64,000 nucleotides of DNA, taken from positions 3,411,081-3,475,080 of the forward strand of contig NZ_CP013859.1 in assembly GCF_001513675.1 (NCBI RefSeq), in the 5' to 3' direction. Source of the DNA: Microbacterium sp. XT11. GTDB taxonomy: Bacteria > Actinomycetota > Actinomycetes > Actinomycetales > Microbacteriaceae. How positions within the stretch are numbered: position 1 is the stretch's first letter; the number at the start of each line of letters is the position of its first letter. Below, in pieces: positions 1 to 8,585 of this stretch. The position numbers were made by a program, and so were the translations under genes. The notes below the pieces were generated by a model, which worked only from the letters and a program-made list of their open reading frames with translations, was not told the DNA's origin and searched no databases.

Positions 1-585
1 CTCTGGCGCGGAACGCGCAAGGTCGTCGATCGTCTCGAGCAACTGCTCGCGTGCGGCCACGTCGAGTCCCGTCGTCGGTTCGTCGAGCAGCAGCAGACCC
101 GGGTCGGCCGCAAGGGCGCGCGCGATGAGCGAGCGCCCGCGCTCCCCCTGCGACATCGTGGGCCAGCGCACGTCGAGGCGGTCGCCAAGGCCGACGAGGG
201 TGACGAGCTCGACGGCGCGCGCACGCTGTTCCTCGGTCGGCGCCCATCGCATCATCCGCTCGATCGTCCCCGTGAAGCCCGTGAGCACCACATCGAGTGC
301 CGTGAGATCGGAGCGGATCGGATGCCGCGGGTTCACGTGGCCGATGTGCCGTCGCAGCTCCTGCATGTCGACCCTGCCGAGACGGTGCCCGAGGACGTCG
401 ACCGTGCCGGACGTCGGATGCGCCTGAGCACCGCAGAAGCCGAGGATCGTGCTCTTGCCAGCGCCGTTGGGGCCCAGGAGCGCCCAGTGCTCACCGGCGG
501 CGACCGTCAGATCGATCCCGTGCAGGATCTCCGTGCCGTTGCGGCGGAAGGTGACCGCGTCGAGCCGCAGCACCTCCCCGCTCAC
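1..585 (-). CDS. ABC transporter ATP-binding protein (partial)
   Basis: Energy-coupling ATPase of an ABC system. From a GTG start, 195 codons are visible; the C terminus lies outside the window. Walker A GPNGAGKST is at residues 38-46, the signature MSQGERG at 144-150 and Walker B LLLLDEPT at 164-171, so the nucleotide site is intact. Helical-domain residues such as HVNPRHPI resemble the soluble ModF/YlmA-type ATPases, but the substrate cannot be told. The start overlaps the stop of the GntR gene by 4 nt (GTGA), so the two are translationally coupled. The regulator probably controls this transporter. Confidence 0.85.
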   Translation of the reverse strand, partial: MSGEVLRLDAVTFRRNGTEILHGIDLTVAAGEHWALLGPNGAGKSTILGFCGAQAHPTSGTVDVLGHRLGRVDMQELRRHIGHVNPRHPIRSDLTALDVVLTGFTGTIERMMRWAPTEEQRARAVELVTLVGLGDRLDVRWPTMSQGERGRSLIARALAADPGLLLLDEPTTGLDVAAREQLLETIDDLARSAPE

Positions 586-1250
586 GACAGCGCCTCCTTC
601 AGCTCGCGCAGATGCTCGCGACTCTCGTGCGAGGCCGAGACCGGCTGCCTGTCGATCACCGTGCGTGCGAGGCTCTCGTGCCGCTGCTGATCTGCGGCAC
701 CGCCGTACTGGGAGCGGATCCGCAGCATCTCGACCATGGCCTGGCGCAGTCGCGGCGTGAGTCCGTCGAACAGCTCGAGCAGGACCGGGTTGTGGGCAGC
801 GACGACGATGGCGCGATGGAACGCCGTGTCCGCGTCGACGTGGGTCTCGATGGAGGTCGCCGAGGCTGCTCGCGCCTCGAGCGCCTTGCGGATCGCGCGC
901 ACATCGGATGCGGTGCGACGGTCGGCGGCAAGGGCGGCAGCCTCCGACTCGATGGCGATCCTGGCCTCGATGACGCTGATGATGTCGGCGCGGCGCAGCA
1001 CGGCATCCCAGTCTTCCGGAACGTCCAGGGCCATGACGAAGACGCCGGCCCCCTGCCGGGTGGCGAGCACACCCCGCCCGGCCAGCTGGCGGATGGCCTC
1101 GCGCACGGTGGACCGGCCGACGCCGAGCTGCGGCGCGAGGGTCGTCTCACCCGGGAGCCTCTGGCCGAGCTGCCACTCGCCGGCGCGGATGCGGTCGAGA
1201 AGGAGCTCCGCCGCCTGATCAGCCAGGGGCGTGCGCTGTATCTGTGCCAT
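582..1250 (-). CDS. GntR/FadR-family transcriptional regulator
   Basis: 222-aa repressor-type regulator. An N-terminal winged helix (about residues 8-75, including GETTLAPQLGVGRSTVREAI) is followed by an all-helical FCD effector domain (about 85-215) with the acidic and histidine residues expected for metal/carboxylate binding (ARIAIESEAA, DTAFHRAIV). FCD regulators usually sense organic acids. The gene is divergent from leuA across a 60-bp region containing a palindrome and overlaps the downstream ABC ATPase. This suggests control of itself, the ABC gene and leuA. The ligand is unknown. Confidence 0.88.
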   Translation of the reverse strand: MAQIQRTPLADQAAELLLDRIRAGEWQLGQRLPGETTLAPQLGVGRSTVREAIRQLAGRGVLATRQGAGVFVMALDVPEDWDAVLRRADIISVIEARIAIESEAAALAADRRTASDVRAIRKALEARAASATSIETHVDADTAFHRAIVVAAHNPVLLELFDGLTPRLRQAMVEMLRIRSQYGGAADQQRHESLARTVIDRQPVSASHESREHLRELKEALS

Positions 1251-1267
1251 GCCGAGATCGTAGCAGC

Positions 1268-1302
1268 TTGACTTGTCAACTTGTCTGAGGAGTTGCTACC
1301 GT
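1268..1302 (+). promoter_or_regulatory. leuA promoter overlapped by a probable GntR operator
   Basis: TTGAC-TT-GTCAA at 1268-1279 is a perfect inverted repeat. It overlaps a -35-like TTGTCA (1273-1278), which lies 18 nt before a -10-like TACCGT (1297-1302); the leuA ATG follows 8 nt later. A second ACTTGTC half-site follows at once. A bound GntR protein would cover the leuA promoter and lie just upstream of its own start at 1250. Assigning it to the adjacent regulator is inference. Confidence 0.55.
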
Positions 1303-1310
1303 CTCGTTGC

Positions 1311-3062
1311 ATGACTCCGCCCTCGTTCCCCACTCTCGCGACTCCGGCCGGCACGATCCCCCACGACGCTCCCGCGTGGAACCGACAGCGTCCGTCGCAG
1401 ATGCCCTCGCATCGCTACCGTCCGGTACACGACCGCGTCGACCTCCCGCTCACCGAGCGCACCTGGCCGCAGCAGAGGCTGACCAGAGCCCCGCTCTGGG
1501 TCCCCGTCGACCTCCGCGACGGAAACCAGGCCCTCGCCGAGCCCATGGACCCCGCGCGCAAGCGACGCTTCTTCGAGCTGATGATCGCCATGGGCTACAA
1601 GGAGGTCGAGGTCGGCTACCCCTCGGCGTCGCAGACGGACTACGACTTCGTGCGCCTCATCGCAGAGACCGACCTCGCGCCCGACGACGTCACGATCGTC
1701 GTCTTCACCGCCGCGCGCCGCGACCTCATCGAGCGCACCGTCGCGTCAGTGCGGGGCATCCGCAACCCGGTCGTCATCCACGTGTACACCGCCACCGCCC
1801 CCACCTGGAGGGAGGTCGTGCTCGGGCGGTCGAGAGGAGACCTGGCCGACCTGATCCTCGCCGCGGGCACCGACGTCCTCGAACTCGCCGGACACCTGCC
1901 GCACGTGCGCTTCGAGTTCTCCCCCGAGGTGTTCAACCTCACGGAACCCGACTACGTGCTCGACGTGTGCGACGCCATGACCGCACTGTGGGATGCGTCG
2001 CCCGAGCGTCCCGTCATCCTCAATCTGCCCGCGACGGTCGAGATCGCCACCCCGAACGTGTACGCCGACCAGATCGAGTACATGCACCGCAACCTCGCGC
2101 GCCGCGACGGCGTGATCCTCTCGGTGCATCCGCACAACGACAGGGGCACCGGCATCGCGTGCGCTGAGCTGGCCCTGCTCGCCGGCGCCCAGCGGGTCGA
2201 AGGGTGCATCTTCGGCAACGGCGAGCGCACGGGCAACGTCGACATCGCCACGCTCGCCCTCAACCTGCACGCGCAGGGTGTCGATCCCATGATCGACTTC
2301 TCCGACATCGACGAGATCCGGCGCACGGTCGAGTACTGCAACGGCATCGAGGTGCATCCGCGGCATCCGTACGTCGGAGACCTCGTGCACACGGCGTTCA
2401 GCGGCACACACCAGGATGCGATCCGCAAGGGTATGGCCGAGCACAGAGAACGGGCAGCGGCGACCGGGATCGACGAACGCGACCTCGAGTGGCGCGTGCC
2501 GTACCTGCCAGTGGATCCTGCCGACCTCGGGCGCAGCTACGACGCGGTGATCCGCGTGAACTCGCAGTCGGGCAAGGGCGGCATCGCGTACCTGCTCGAG
2601 ACCGGATTCGGCGTCGAGCTGCCACGGCGGATGCAGATCGATTTCGCGCGCGCAGTGCAGCAGCACGCGGATGCCGAGGGGGCAGAGCTCTCGGCATCCG
2701 ACCTGTGGGCCCTGTTCGCGCAGACGTATCTCGACGCGGGCGACACCGCCCCGGCACTCGTCCACTACAGCGTCGACGACGCGCACACCGAGATCACGGT
2801 GCGCCTCGACGGCGTGGAGCACACGCACCGTGCGGCCGGCCTCGGACCCGTCGAAAGCCTCATCTCGGTGCTCGCAGCCGCGGGGACGGAGATCGAGGTG
2901 CTCTCGCTTCATCAGACGAGCGTCGAGGCCGGTGGGGGCAGCGACGCGCTCACTCTGATCGAATACCGCCGCGGCGCGAACGTCGAGTGGGCGGCGGGGA
3001 GAGCGCGTTCCGTCCTGGAGGCGAGCTTCGCTGCGGTGCTCCGGGCCGCCCGGCGGCACTGA
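1311..3062 (+). CDS. leuA: 2-isopropylmalate synthase
   Basis: Condenses acetyl-CoA with 2-oxoisovalerate, the first committed step of leucine synthesis. The 583-aa protein has the actinobacterial long-form layout. The DRE-TIM barrel begins near residue 65 ([10 protein letters not shown], catalytic Arg-Asp), the metal ligands are in HPHNDRGTG near 273, and FGNGERTGN is near 301. A C-terminal regulatory domain (about 430-583) has short divergent loops. ATG 1311 was chosen over the upstream TTG at 1281 because a -10-like TACCGT ends 8 nt before it. Linkage to a GntR/ABC pair rather than to other leucine genes is unusual and might mean a paralogue. Confidence 0.9.
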   Translation: MTPPSFPTLATPAGTIPHDAPAWNRQRPSQMPSHRYRPVHDRVDLPLTERTWPQQRLTRAPLWVPVDLRDGNQALAEPMDPARKRRFFELMIAMGYKEVEVGYPSASQTDYDFVRLIAETDLAPDDVTIVVFTAARRDLIERTVASVRGIRNPVVIHVYTATAPTWREVVLGRSRGDLADLILAAGTDVLELAGHLPHVRFEFSPEVFNLTEPDYVLDVCDAMTALWDASPERPVILNLPATVEIATPNVYADQIEYMHRNLARRDGVILSVHPHNDRGTGIACAELALLAGAQRVEGCIFGNGERTGNVDIATLALNLHAQGVDPMIDFSDIDEIRRTVEYCNGIEVHPRHPYVGDLVHTAFSGTHQDAIRKGMAEHRERAAATGIDERDLEWRVPYLPVDPADLGRSYDAVIRVNSQSGKGGIAYLLETGFGVELPRRMQIDFARAVQQHADAEGAELSASDLWALFAQTYLDAGDTAPALVHYSVDDAHTEITVRLDGVEHTHRAAGLGPVESLISVLAAAGTEIEVLSLHQTSVEAGGGSDALTLIEYRRGANVEWAAGRARSVLEASFAAVLRAARRH

Positions 3063-3203
3063 GGACGGCCGCAGAGCCTGAGTGCCCTCGCGTCCCCACC
3101 GGCCACTCCACGCGCCGCAGATACGAAAGCGGCAATCGGCTAGAACCACGAGCGGCGCGCGGAGCCTCCAGGCCGGCGGGGCCCCACTGCAGAAGAGTCT
3201 GAG

Positions 3204-3244
3204 TCTGGGTGGTGAGCCACCCTCCGGGCGGCGCACCACCCAGA
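3204..3244 (-). terminator. GC-rich hairpin behind tRNA-Arg
   Basis: TCTGGGTGGTG (3204-3214) pairs perfectly with CACCACCCAGA (3234-3244) around a 19-nt loop. It starts 2 nt past the 3' end of the minus-strand tRNA. There is no T tract, so it could end transcription by structure alone or simply bound the precursor. It also lies 141 bp behind the leuA stop. The remaining 3063-3203 shows no gene. Confidence 0.5.
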
Positions 3245-3246
3245 CG

Positions 3247-3320
3247 TGCCCTCGACAGGATTCGAACCTGCGACCTGCCCTTTAGGAGAGGGCTGCTCTA
3301 TCCAGCTGAGCTACGAAGGC
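3247..3320 (-). tRNA. tRNA-Arg (anticodon CCT)
   Basis: Minus-strand cloverleaf starting GCCTTCG at 3320. The acceptor arm pairs with CGAGGGC, the D loop contains AGCTGGATA, the anticodon arm is GCCCT-CTCCTAA-AGGGC giving CCT at 34-36, and the T arm holds GGTTCGAATCC. The discriminator is A. CCA is not fully encoded. Confidence 0.95.
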
Positions 3321-3366
3321 GCGTCCCCAGTCTACGGGACGGCGGCCCGACCCCTTCGACGCGTGG

Positions 3367-3864
3367 TCAGGCCGCAAGGGCGAGGTACGGCTCCCAACGC
3401 GGATCGGTGCGCTCGGACCCGCGCACGGTCCACGCCGTGCCGTGCGGAGGGCGTGGCGTGAACCGCAGCTCCCACCGCATCTCCTGGGGCGTCCGGTCGC
3501 TCTTGAGGTTGTTGCACCGCAGGCAGCATGCGACGAGGTTCTCCCATGAGTCCGCGCCACCGCGGGAACGAGGCAGCACATGGTCGATGGTCGAGGCGGC
3601 CTTGCCGCAGTACCCGCAGCGGTGGTCGTCGCGCCGCAGCACGCCGCGTCGCGTGACGGGGACGCGGCGCCCGGCCGGAATGCGCACATAGCGCGAGAGG
3701 ATGATGACGGCAGGGCGGTCATAGGCCCCGTGAGTCCCCCAGACGGGGTCGTCTTCGACCTTCTCGATCACGGTCGCCTTGTCGTTCATCACGAGCACCA
3801 GGGCTCGCTTGAACGACACGATCGCGAGCGGCTCGTATCCGGCGTTCAGGACCAGTGTGCGCAT
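3367..3864 (-). CDS. HNH endonuclease family protein
   Basis: 165-aa protein of the actinobacterial HNH family. The N-terminal half (LVLNAGYEPL...) is a conserved domain of unknown role. The HNH module follows, with CGYCG, IDHVLPRSRGG as the catalytic His region, NLVACCLRCNN, and two CxxC pairs for structural zinc. It is probably a DNA nuclease, but its target is unknown. The second ATG (3864) is preferred: a GAGAGG Shine-Dalgarno lies 6 nt upstream of it but directly abuts the first ATG at 3870. It stands alone between tRNA-Arg and a strong terminator. Confidence 0.85.
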   Translation of the reverse strand: MRTLVLNAGYEPLAIVSFKRALVLVMNDKATVIEKVEDDPVWGTHGAYDRPAVIILSRYVRIPAGRRVPVTRRGVLRRDDHRCGYCGKAASTIDHVLPRSRGGADSWENLVACCLRCNNLKSDRTPQEMRWELRFTPRPPHGTAWTVRGSERTDPRWEPYLALAA

Positions 3865-3950
3865 CGTCATCCTCTCGATCCGCCGGGACGGCTTCCCGGC
3901 ACTCTCGACTCACACGAGGCCGCGCGGACGACAGAGCGTTCGCAGAGACG

Positions 3951-3979
3951 AAAAAAGGCGCTGTCTACAGACAGCGCCT
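3951..3979 (-). terminator. Rho-independent terminator
   Basis: AGGCGCTGTCT (3956-3966) pairs with AGACAGCGCCT (3969-3979); on the minus strand the stem is followed by a run of six T. It ends minus-strand transcripts from the small gene at 4075 and/or the M23 peptidase gene. The stop codon of the 36-codon reading frame lies inside the hairpin. Confidence 0.85.
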
Positions 3980-4075
3980 CTCACGCACGGACAGACCGTG
4001 CCGTCCCTGCGGCCGATGCTGAAGGACGAGACGACCGAGGGCATCCATGGTGCGGATGCTCGGTAGTCGTTCCAT
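3965..4075 (-). CDS. possible small protein, 36 aa
   Basis: Not a recognised family. A 36-codon frame starts at ATG 4075 behind a good Shine-Dalgarno (GGGAGAGG, 3-6 nt upstream). A -10-like TAGCCT lies about 25 nt further up. The frame ends TAG in the stem of a strong terminator. The peptide is basic and ends in HGLSVRERRCL. Promoter, ribosome site, frame and terminator are tightly packed, as in an independent small gene. A small RNA or the tail of the M23 transcript are alternatives. It is the only likely gene in the 3865-4189 gap. Confidence 0.4.
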   Translation of the reverse strand: MERLPSIRTMDALGRLVLQHRPQGRHGLSVRERRCL

Positions 4076-4189
4076 CAGCCTCTCCCGCCTGTGCGACAAC
4101 GGGATCAGGCTAACCCATCCCCGGCTGCTCGGGGCGAAACTCCCGGTGAACGTGAGGGAGCGTGTCAGGAACGGGCGGGCGGATGCCGG

Positions 4190-5008
4190 TCAGCCGGCGT
4201 TCGCGGCGAGCCAGCCGATGGGCTCCACGAGTCCGCCGTTGACCTTGACCTCGAAGTGCAGGTGGTTGGCCGTGGAACGACCGGTGCTGCCGACGAAGCC
4301 GATGAGCTGACCCGGCGCAACCGTCTGCCCCACCTGCACCTGTCGCGAACCGTAGGTCATGTGACCGTAGGTGGTCTCGACGCGCTGTCCGCCAACGACG
4401 CCGTCGATCACGACGCCGACGCCGTAGCCGTAGTAGCTCTCCGACGAGACCCGGACGACGCCCGCAGTCGCGGCGTAGATCGGTGTGCCCTGCGGCGACA
4501 CCATGTCAGCACCGTTGTGGCCGCTGCCGAGTGTGCGCGAGACCCGGTACGAGCCCAGCGGCAGCGGGTAGCGCACCTCGCCGGAGCCGGGAGACACGAG
4601 GGCGTAGCTGCCGATGTTGAAGCTGCGCGAGGACGCCGACGCAGCCGAGGCCAGGGCAGCAGCTCGGGCCGCCGCGGCCTCTTCGGCCTTCTTCTTCGCG
4701 ATCTCGTCGGGCGTCGTCGCACTGAACGACCCCCTGTCGACCGGCGCCGCGGTGGCCTCGGAGGCCACGACGAGCGACTGGGCGTCGACGGCCGCGAGCT
4801 GCTGCACCGTCATCGGCGCGGCATCCGCGGGCTTCGTGGCGGCGTAGGCCGGAAGGGCCACGGCGGCGACGAGAGCGCCGACCGCGCCGAAGATGGCGAC
4901 GGATCGCAGAGGCTTCACGACCGACCGTGGAGCCGGCCGCGCCCCGCCTCGACGGGCGGGAACTCGATCTTCAGATGTCTTCGCGGTCGGTTCGATGTCT
5001 GCGGCCAA
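4190..5008 (-). CDS. M23 family metallopeptidase (LytM/VanX-type cell-wall hydrolase)
   Basis: Exported zinc endopeptidase that cuts peptidoglycan cross-bridges. About 272 aa from TTG 5008, chosen because AGGAGG lies 8 nt upstream. A cytoplasmic basic N terminus and one hydrophobic segment (SVAIFGAVGALVAAVALPAYA, about 33-53) form a signal/anchor. An Ala/Lys-rich coiled region spans about 95-120. The catalytic domain (about 145-272) has HNGADMVSPQG (first ligands), TTYGHMTYGS and NHLHFEVKVNG. Both HxH-type and GxxxD elements are present, so it should be active. It has a roughly 200-nt structured leader. Actinobacterial relatives are often controlled by leader RNAs. Confidence 0.85.
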   Translation of the reverse strand: MAADIEPTAKTSEDRVPARRGGARPAPRSVVKPLRSVAIFGAVGALVAAVALPAYAATKPADAAPMTVQQLAAVDAQSLVVASEATAAPVDRGSFSATTPDEIAKKKAEEAAAARAAALASAASASSRSFNIGSYALVSPGSGEVRYPLPLGSYRVSRTLGSGHNGADMVSPQGTPIYAATAGVVRVSSESYYGYGVGVVIDGVVGGQRVETTYGHMTYGSRQVQVGQTVAPGQLIGFVGSTGRSTANHLHFEVKVNGGLVEPIGWLAANAG

Positions 5009-5221
5009 AATGTGGTCCTCCTGCGCCTGCACGCTTCGGGTAGCGCTGGCTCGTCGGCACTCTGCTTCTCGTGGCACGAATGTAGCTCGGGGTACTTTGT
5101 GCGTTCCTACCGTGAAGACGACGAGCTTGGAAGGCGATCCCCACGGGTAACCGGCAGCGGGCTTCTTCGCTGACGACCTGACCGAGGTTACCGGAAGATA
5201 ACGATCATGTCACCCCGTCAA
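5009..5221 (-). promoter_or_regulatory. long leader and putative promoter of the M23 peptidase
   Basis: On the minus strand TTGACG (5216-5221) and TATCTT (5195-5200) resemble -35/-10 boxes with a short 15-nt spacer. Downstream, GGTAACC (complement of 5186-5192) can pair with GGTTACC (complement of 5146-5152), enclosing about 33 nt. About 190 nt of untranslated leader precede the TTG start. A regulatory RNA is plausible; no known riboswitch consensus could be matched by eye. Confidence 0.35.
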
Positions 5222-5284
5222 CCTGGCAATCGCCGGGGAGCCGGCTGCCATCCCGCGGCCGAGCCGCGACGCTGACCGTCCGCC

Positions 5285-5986
5285 TCAGGCCGGATCGCCG
5301 ACGAGGAAGATGTGCGAGGCGAGCTCGACCGGCAGCTCGAGGCCTTCGTCGCGGCCCTCCATGCGGATGAGCACGTATCCCTCGTTGAAGCGGTAGTCGC
5401 CCTTCGCGCCTGGTACGACGCCCGCCTCGCGCAACTGCTCCAGCAGCTCGGGGTCGACCTGCGCGGGCTCGGCGAGGCGGCGCACGGTGCCCTCGATCGG
5501 ACCGCCGGCGGCGTTCAGCTTCTGCACGAGGCCGATCACACCCTCGTCGAACGTGCGCGCGGGGAGGTCTCCGAGCTGGTCGAGTCCAGGGATGGGGTTG
5601 CCGTACGGCGACTCGGTGGGGTGCCCGAGCAGTTCGACGAGGCGGCGCTCGACCTGCTCGCTCATCACGTGCTCCCAGCGGCACGCCTCTTCGTGCACGT
5701 ACGCCCAGTCGAGGCCGATGACGTCGGACAGCAGCCGCTCGGCGAGGCGGTGCTTGCGCATGACGTCGACCGCCTTGCGGCGACCGGACTCCGTGAGCTC
5801 GAGCGTACGGTCCTCGGAGACGACGACGAGGCCGTCGCGCTCCATGCGCCCGACCGTCTGCGACACCGTCGGCCCGGAGTGACCCAGACGCTCGGAGATG
5901 CGTGCACGCAGCGGCACGATGTTCTCCTCCTCGAGCTCGAGGATGGTGCGGAGATACATCTCCGTGGTGTCGATCAAGTCCGTCAT
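5285..5986 (-). CDS. ideR: iron-dependent repressor, DtxR/IdeR family
   Basis: Fe(II)-activated repressor of iron uptake and storage genes. 233 aa. The N-terminal winged helix (about 1-65) carries recognition helix HSGPTVSQTVGRMERDGL. The dimerisation domain holds both metal sites exactly at DtxR numbering: Met10, His79, Glu83, His98, Cys102, Glu105 and His106. A linker and an SH3-like domain (about 150-230) follow. GGAGGG precedes ATG 5986. An iron-box-like palindrome lies just upstream, suggesting autoregulation. MntR is excluded by the C-terminal SH3-like domain and the Cys102 ligand. Confidence 0.92.
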   Translation of the reverse strand: MTDLIDTTEMYLRTILELEEENIVPLRARISERLGHSGPTVSQTVGRMERDGLVVVSEDRTLELTESGRRKAVDVMRKHRLAERLLSDVIGLDWAYVHEEACRWEHVMSEQVERRLVELLGHPTESPYGNPIPGLDQLGDLPARTFDEGVIGLVQKLNAAGGPIEGTVRRLAEPAQVDPELLEQLREAGVVPGAKGDYRFNEGYVLIRMEGRDEGLELPVELASHIFLVGDPA

Positions 5987-6004
5987 CTGGCCCTCCGGGT
6001 CTTC

Positions 6005-6018
6005 TTAGGCAAGCCTAC
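6005..6018 (-). promoter_or_regulatory. iron box (IdeR/DtxR operator)
   Basis: TTAGGCAAGCCTA at 6005-6017 contains TAGGC-AA-GCCTA. It matches the left half of the DtxR/IdeR operator closely, while the distal half (CATTCC) is degenerate. It sits about 20 bp upstream of the ideR start, between ideR and serC. Confidence 0.6.
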
Positions 6019-6076
6019 ATTCCCCTGTGCGCCTCGGAGCGTCACGCGACACGGTGGCATGACCCGCTCACCCTAG

Positions 6077-7198
<1,122 letters not shown>

Positions 7199-7205
7199 GG
7201 ACGGG

Positions 7206-7236
7206 CCCGCGCGGCGCCGGACCGGCGCCGCGCGGG
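7206..7236. terminator. convergent GC-rich terminator hairpin
   Basis: CCCGCGCGGCGCCGG (7206-7220) pairs perfectly with CCGGCGCCGCGCGGG (7222-7236): 15 bp with almost no loop. It is placed between the converging serC and DUF3027 genes, and it lacks a T tract on either strand. Confidence 0.6.
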
Positions 7237-7237
7237 G

Positions 7238-7846
7238 TCACTCCTCGTCGTCGGAGTCGACGTCGCCGTCCTCGTCGGACTCGTCGTCGGAGTCGTCGTC
7301 CTCCTGATCGACGTCGTCATCGTCGTCGGAATCGTCAAGCTCGTCGATGTCGACGCCGTCCAGGTCGCCGGCGTGGAGGATGTCGGGCTCGTGGTCGTCG
7401 TCCAGCTCGTCGAGGTCGTCCACGTCCTCCACGAGCACCAGGTCGTCCTCGTCCGCGGCGGCCGTGACGTCGTCGCCCTCGGCATCCGTCTCCGCCGCAG
7501 CGGCCGCCGCCTGCTCGGCGAGCTCCGCCTGATGCGCGCGGTACTCCGCGAGCCGCTCGGCCCACGGCACCCACTCCGGCGCGAGCAGCGCCCCGTCACC
7601 GGGGAGCAGCTCGACCTCGAGCACGGTCGGCTCCTCTTCGGCGACGCGAGCCACCGTCACCGTCCAGTACCACCCGGGATACCCGGGAAGACGGTTCTCG
7701 AAACGCAGCGACACCGACCCGTCCTCCTCCGGCAGGTAGCCGGCGGCCGGACCGATCGTCGAGGCAGGCGTGATCTCCCGCAGAGCGGCGAGCGCGAGGT
7801 CGTGCGCGTCGACGAGACGCTGATCGACCTCAGGCTTCGAGGTCAT
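7238..7846 (-). CDS. DUF3027 family protein
   Basis: 202-aa actinobacterial protein of unknown function. A folded N-terminal part (about 1-110) contains the family signature around RFENRLPGYPGWYWTVTVARV and ALLAPEWVPWAERL. The last ~75 residues are dominated by Asp and Glu with few others, predicted disordered and very acidic. The ATG at 7846 lies inside the cold-shock gene, whose stop is at 7830, giving a 17-nt overlap, so the two are co-translated. The acidic tail may mimic nucleic acid or bind basic proteins; that is inference. Confidence 0.8.
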   Translation of the reverse strand: MTSKPEVDQRLVDAHDLALAALREITPASTIGPAAGYLPEEDGSVSLRFENRLPGYPGWYWTVTVARVAEEEPTVLEVELLPGDGALLAPEWVPWAERLAEYRAHQAELAEQAAAAAAETDAEGDDVTAAADEDDLVLVEDVDDLDELDDDHEPDILHAGDLDGVDIDELDDSDDDDDVDQEDDDSDDESDEDGDVDSDDEE

Positions 7847-8210
7847 CGGCGACCTTGCGCAGAACGGCCGCGATCTTCCGACCGTGGCTCGACGAGGGGT
7901 AACGGCCGCGGCGCAGGTCGCCGCCGATGCCGTCGAGGAGCTTCACGAGGTCCTCGACGATGATGGCCATGTCGTCAGCCGGCTTGCGCTTCGCCTTCGC
8001 GAGGCTCGGCGGCGCCTCGAGCACACGGACGGACAGCGCCTGCAGACCGCGCTTGCCGTCGGCCACGCCGAACTCCACGCGCGTGCCTGCCTTGACCGAC
8101 GTGCCCGCGGGCATCGCGGAGGCGTGCAGGAAGACGTCCTGGCCCTCGTCGCTGGCGATGAAGCCGAAGCCCTTGTCTTCGTCGTAGAACCTGACCTTGC
8201 CGGTGGGCAT
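7830..8210 (-). CDS. cold-shock domain protein with C-terminal extension
   Basis: 126 aa, longer than the usual 65-70-aa Csp. Residues 1-66 form the OB-fold, with RNP1 KGFGFIAS and RNP2 DVFLHAS, so RNA or single-stranded DNA binding is expected. Residues 70-126 are an extra basic-to-helical tail (ADDMAIIVEDLVKLLDG...). This longer form paired with a DUF3027 gene recurs in Actinobacteria. The gene is promoter-proximal in a two-gene overlapping operon, divergent from the small membrane gene at 8306. Confidence 0.88.
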   Translation of the reverse strand: MPTGKVRFYDEDKGFGFIASDEGQDVFLHASAMPAGTSVKAGTRVEFGVADGKRGLQALSVRVLEAPPSLAKAKRKPADDMAIIVEDLVKLLDGIGGDLRRGRYPSSSHGRKIAAVLRKVADDLEA

Positions 8211-8305
8211 GGGAGATACCTCGCTGAGTCACTGTGTGAGAAGAAGGCGCTCGTATGAGCGCCCTCCACAAGCCTACCGGTCGGCGACGCACTAGGCTGA
8301 GACGG

Positions 8306-8575
8306 ATGAACGCCCAGAGTCCGGAACCCGAGGTCCGCCGCATCGACCGAGTCCTGGCCTTCACCGCCCTCGGGCTGGCCGCGGCCTCGATCATCTGCTT
8401 CTTCGCGATCATCATCGGGACCGCCGTCGGGATGGACCAGGCGGACTTCGGCGAAGGAGCCTGGCCGTTCGTCGCGGCGATCCCCTACTGGGGCCTGCCG
8501 ATCGCGTTCGTGCTCATCATCACCCTCCTCGTGATGAGCTTCGTGCGGAAGGGACGCGCGCAGTCGCGCCCTTGA
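8306..8575 (+). CDS. small membrane protein, two predicted TM segments
   Basis: 89-aa protein that I do not recognise beyond actinobacterial small multi-span proteins. A charged N terminus (PEPEVRRIDRV) is followed by hydrophobic stretches at about 18-40 and 55-80 and a basic C terminus (VRKGRAQSRP), which should face the cytoplasm. The start is chosen because TAGGCT (8293-8298) is 7 nt before ATG 8306, implying a leaderless mRNA; the frame is open upstream to 8255. It lies 10 nt ahead of the helicase-associated gene, probably in the same operon. Confidence 0.6.
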   Translation: MNAQSPEPEVRRIDRVLAFTALGLAAASIICFFAIIIGTAVGMDQADFGEGAWPFVAAIPYWGLPIAFVLIITLLVMSFVRKGRAQSRP

Positions 8576-8585
8576 GGTTCGCCGC

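Noticed and set aside
5009-5221. c-di-AMP (ydaO) riboswitch before the M23 gene
   Set aside because: Gene context fits, but I could not place the conserved ydaO core; kept only as an unclassified leader.
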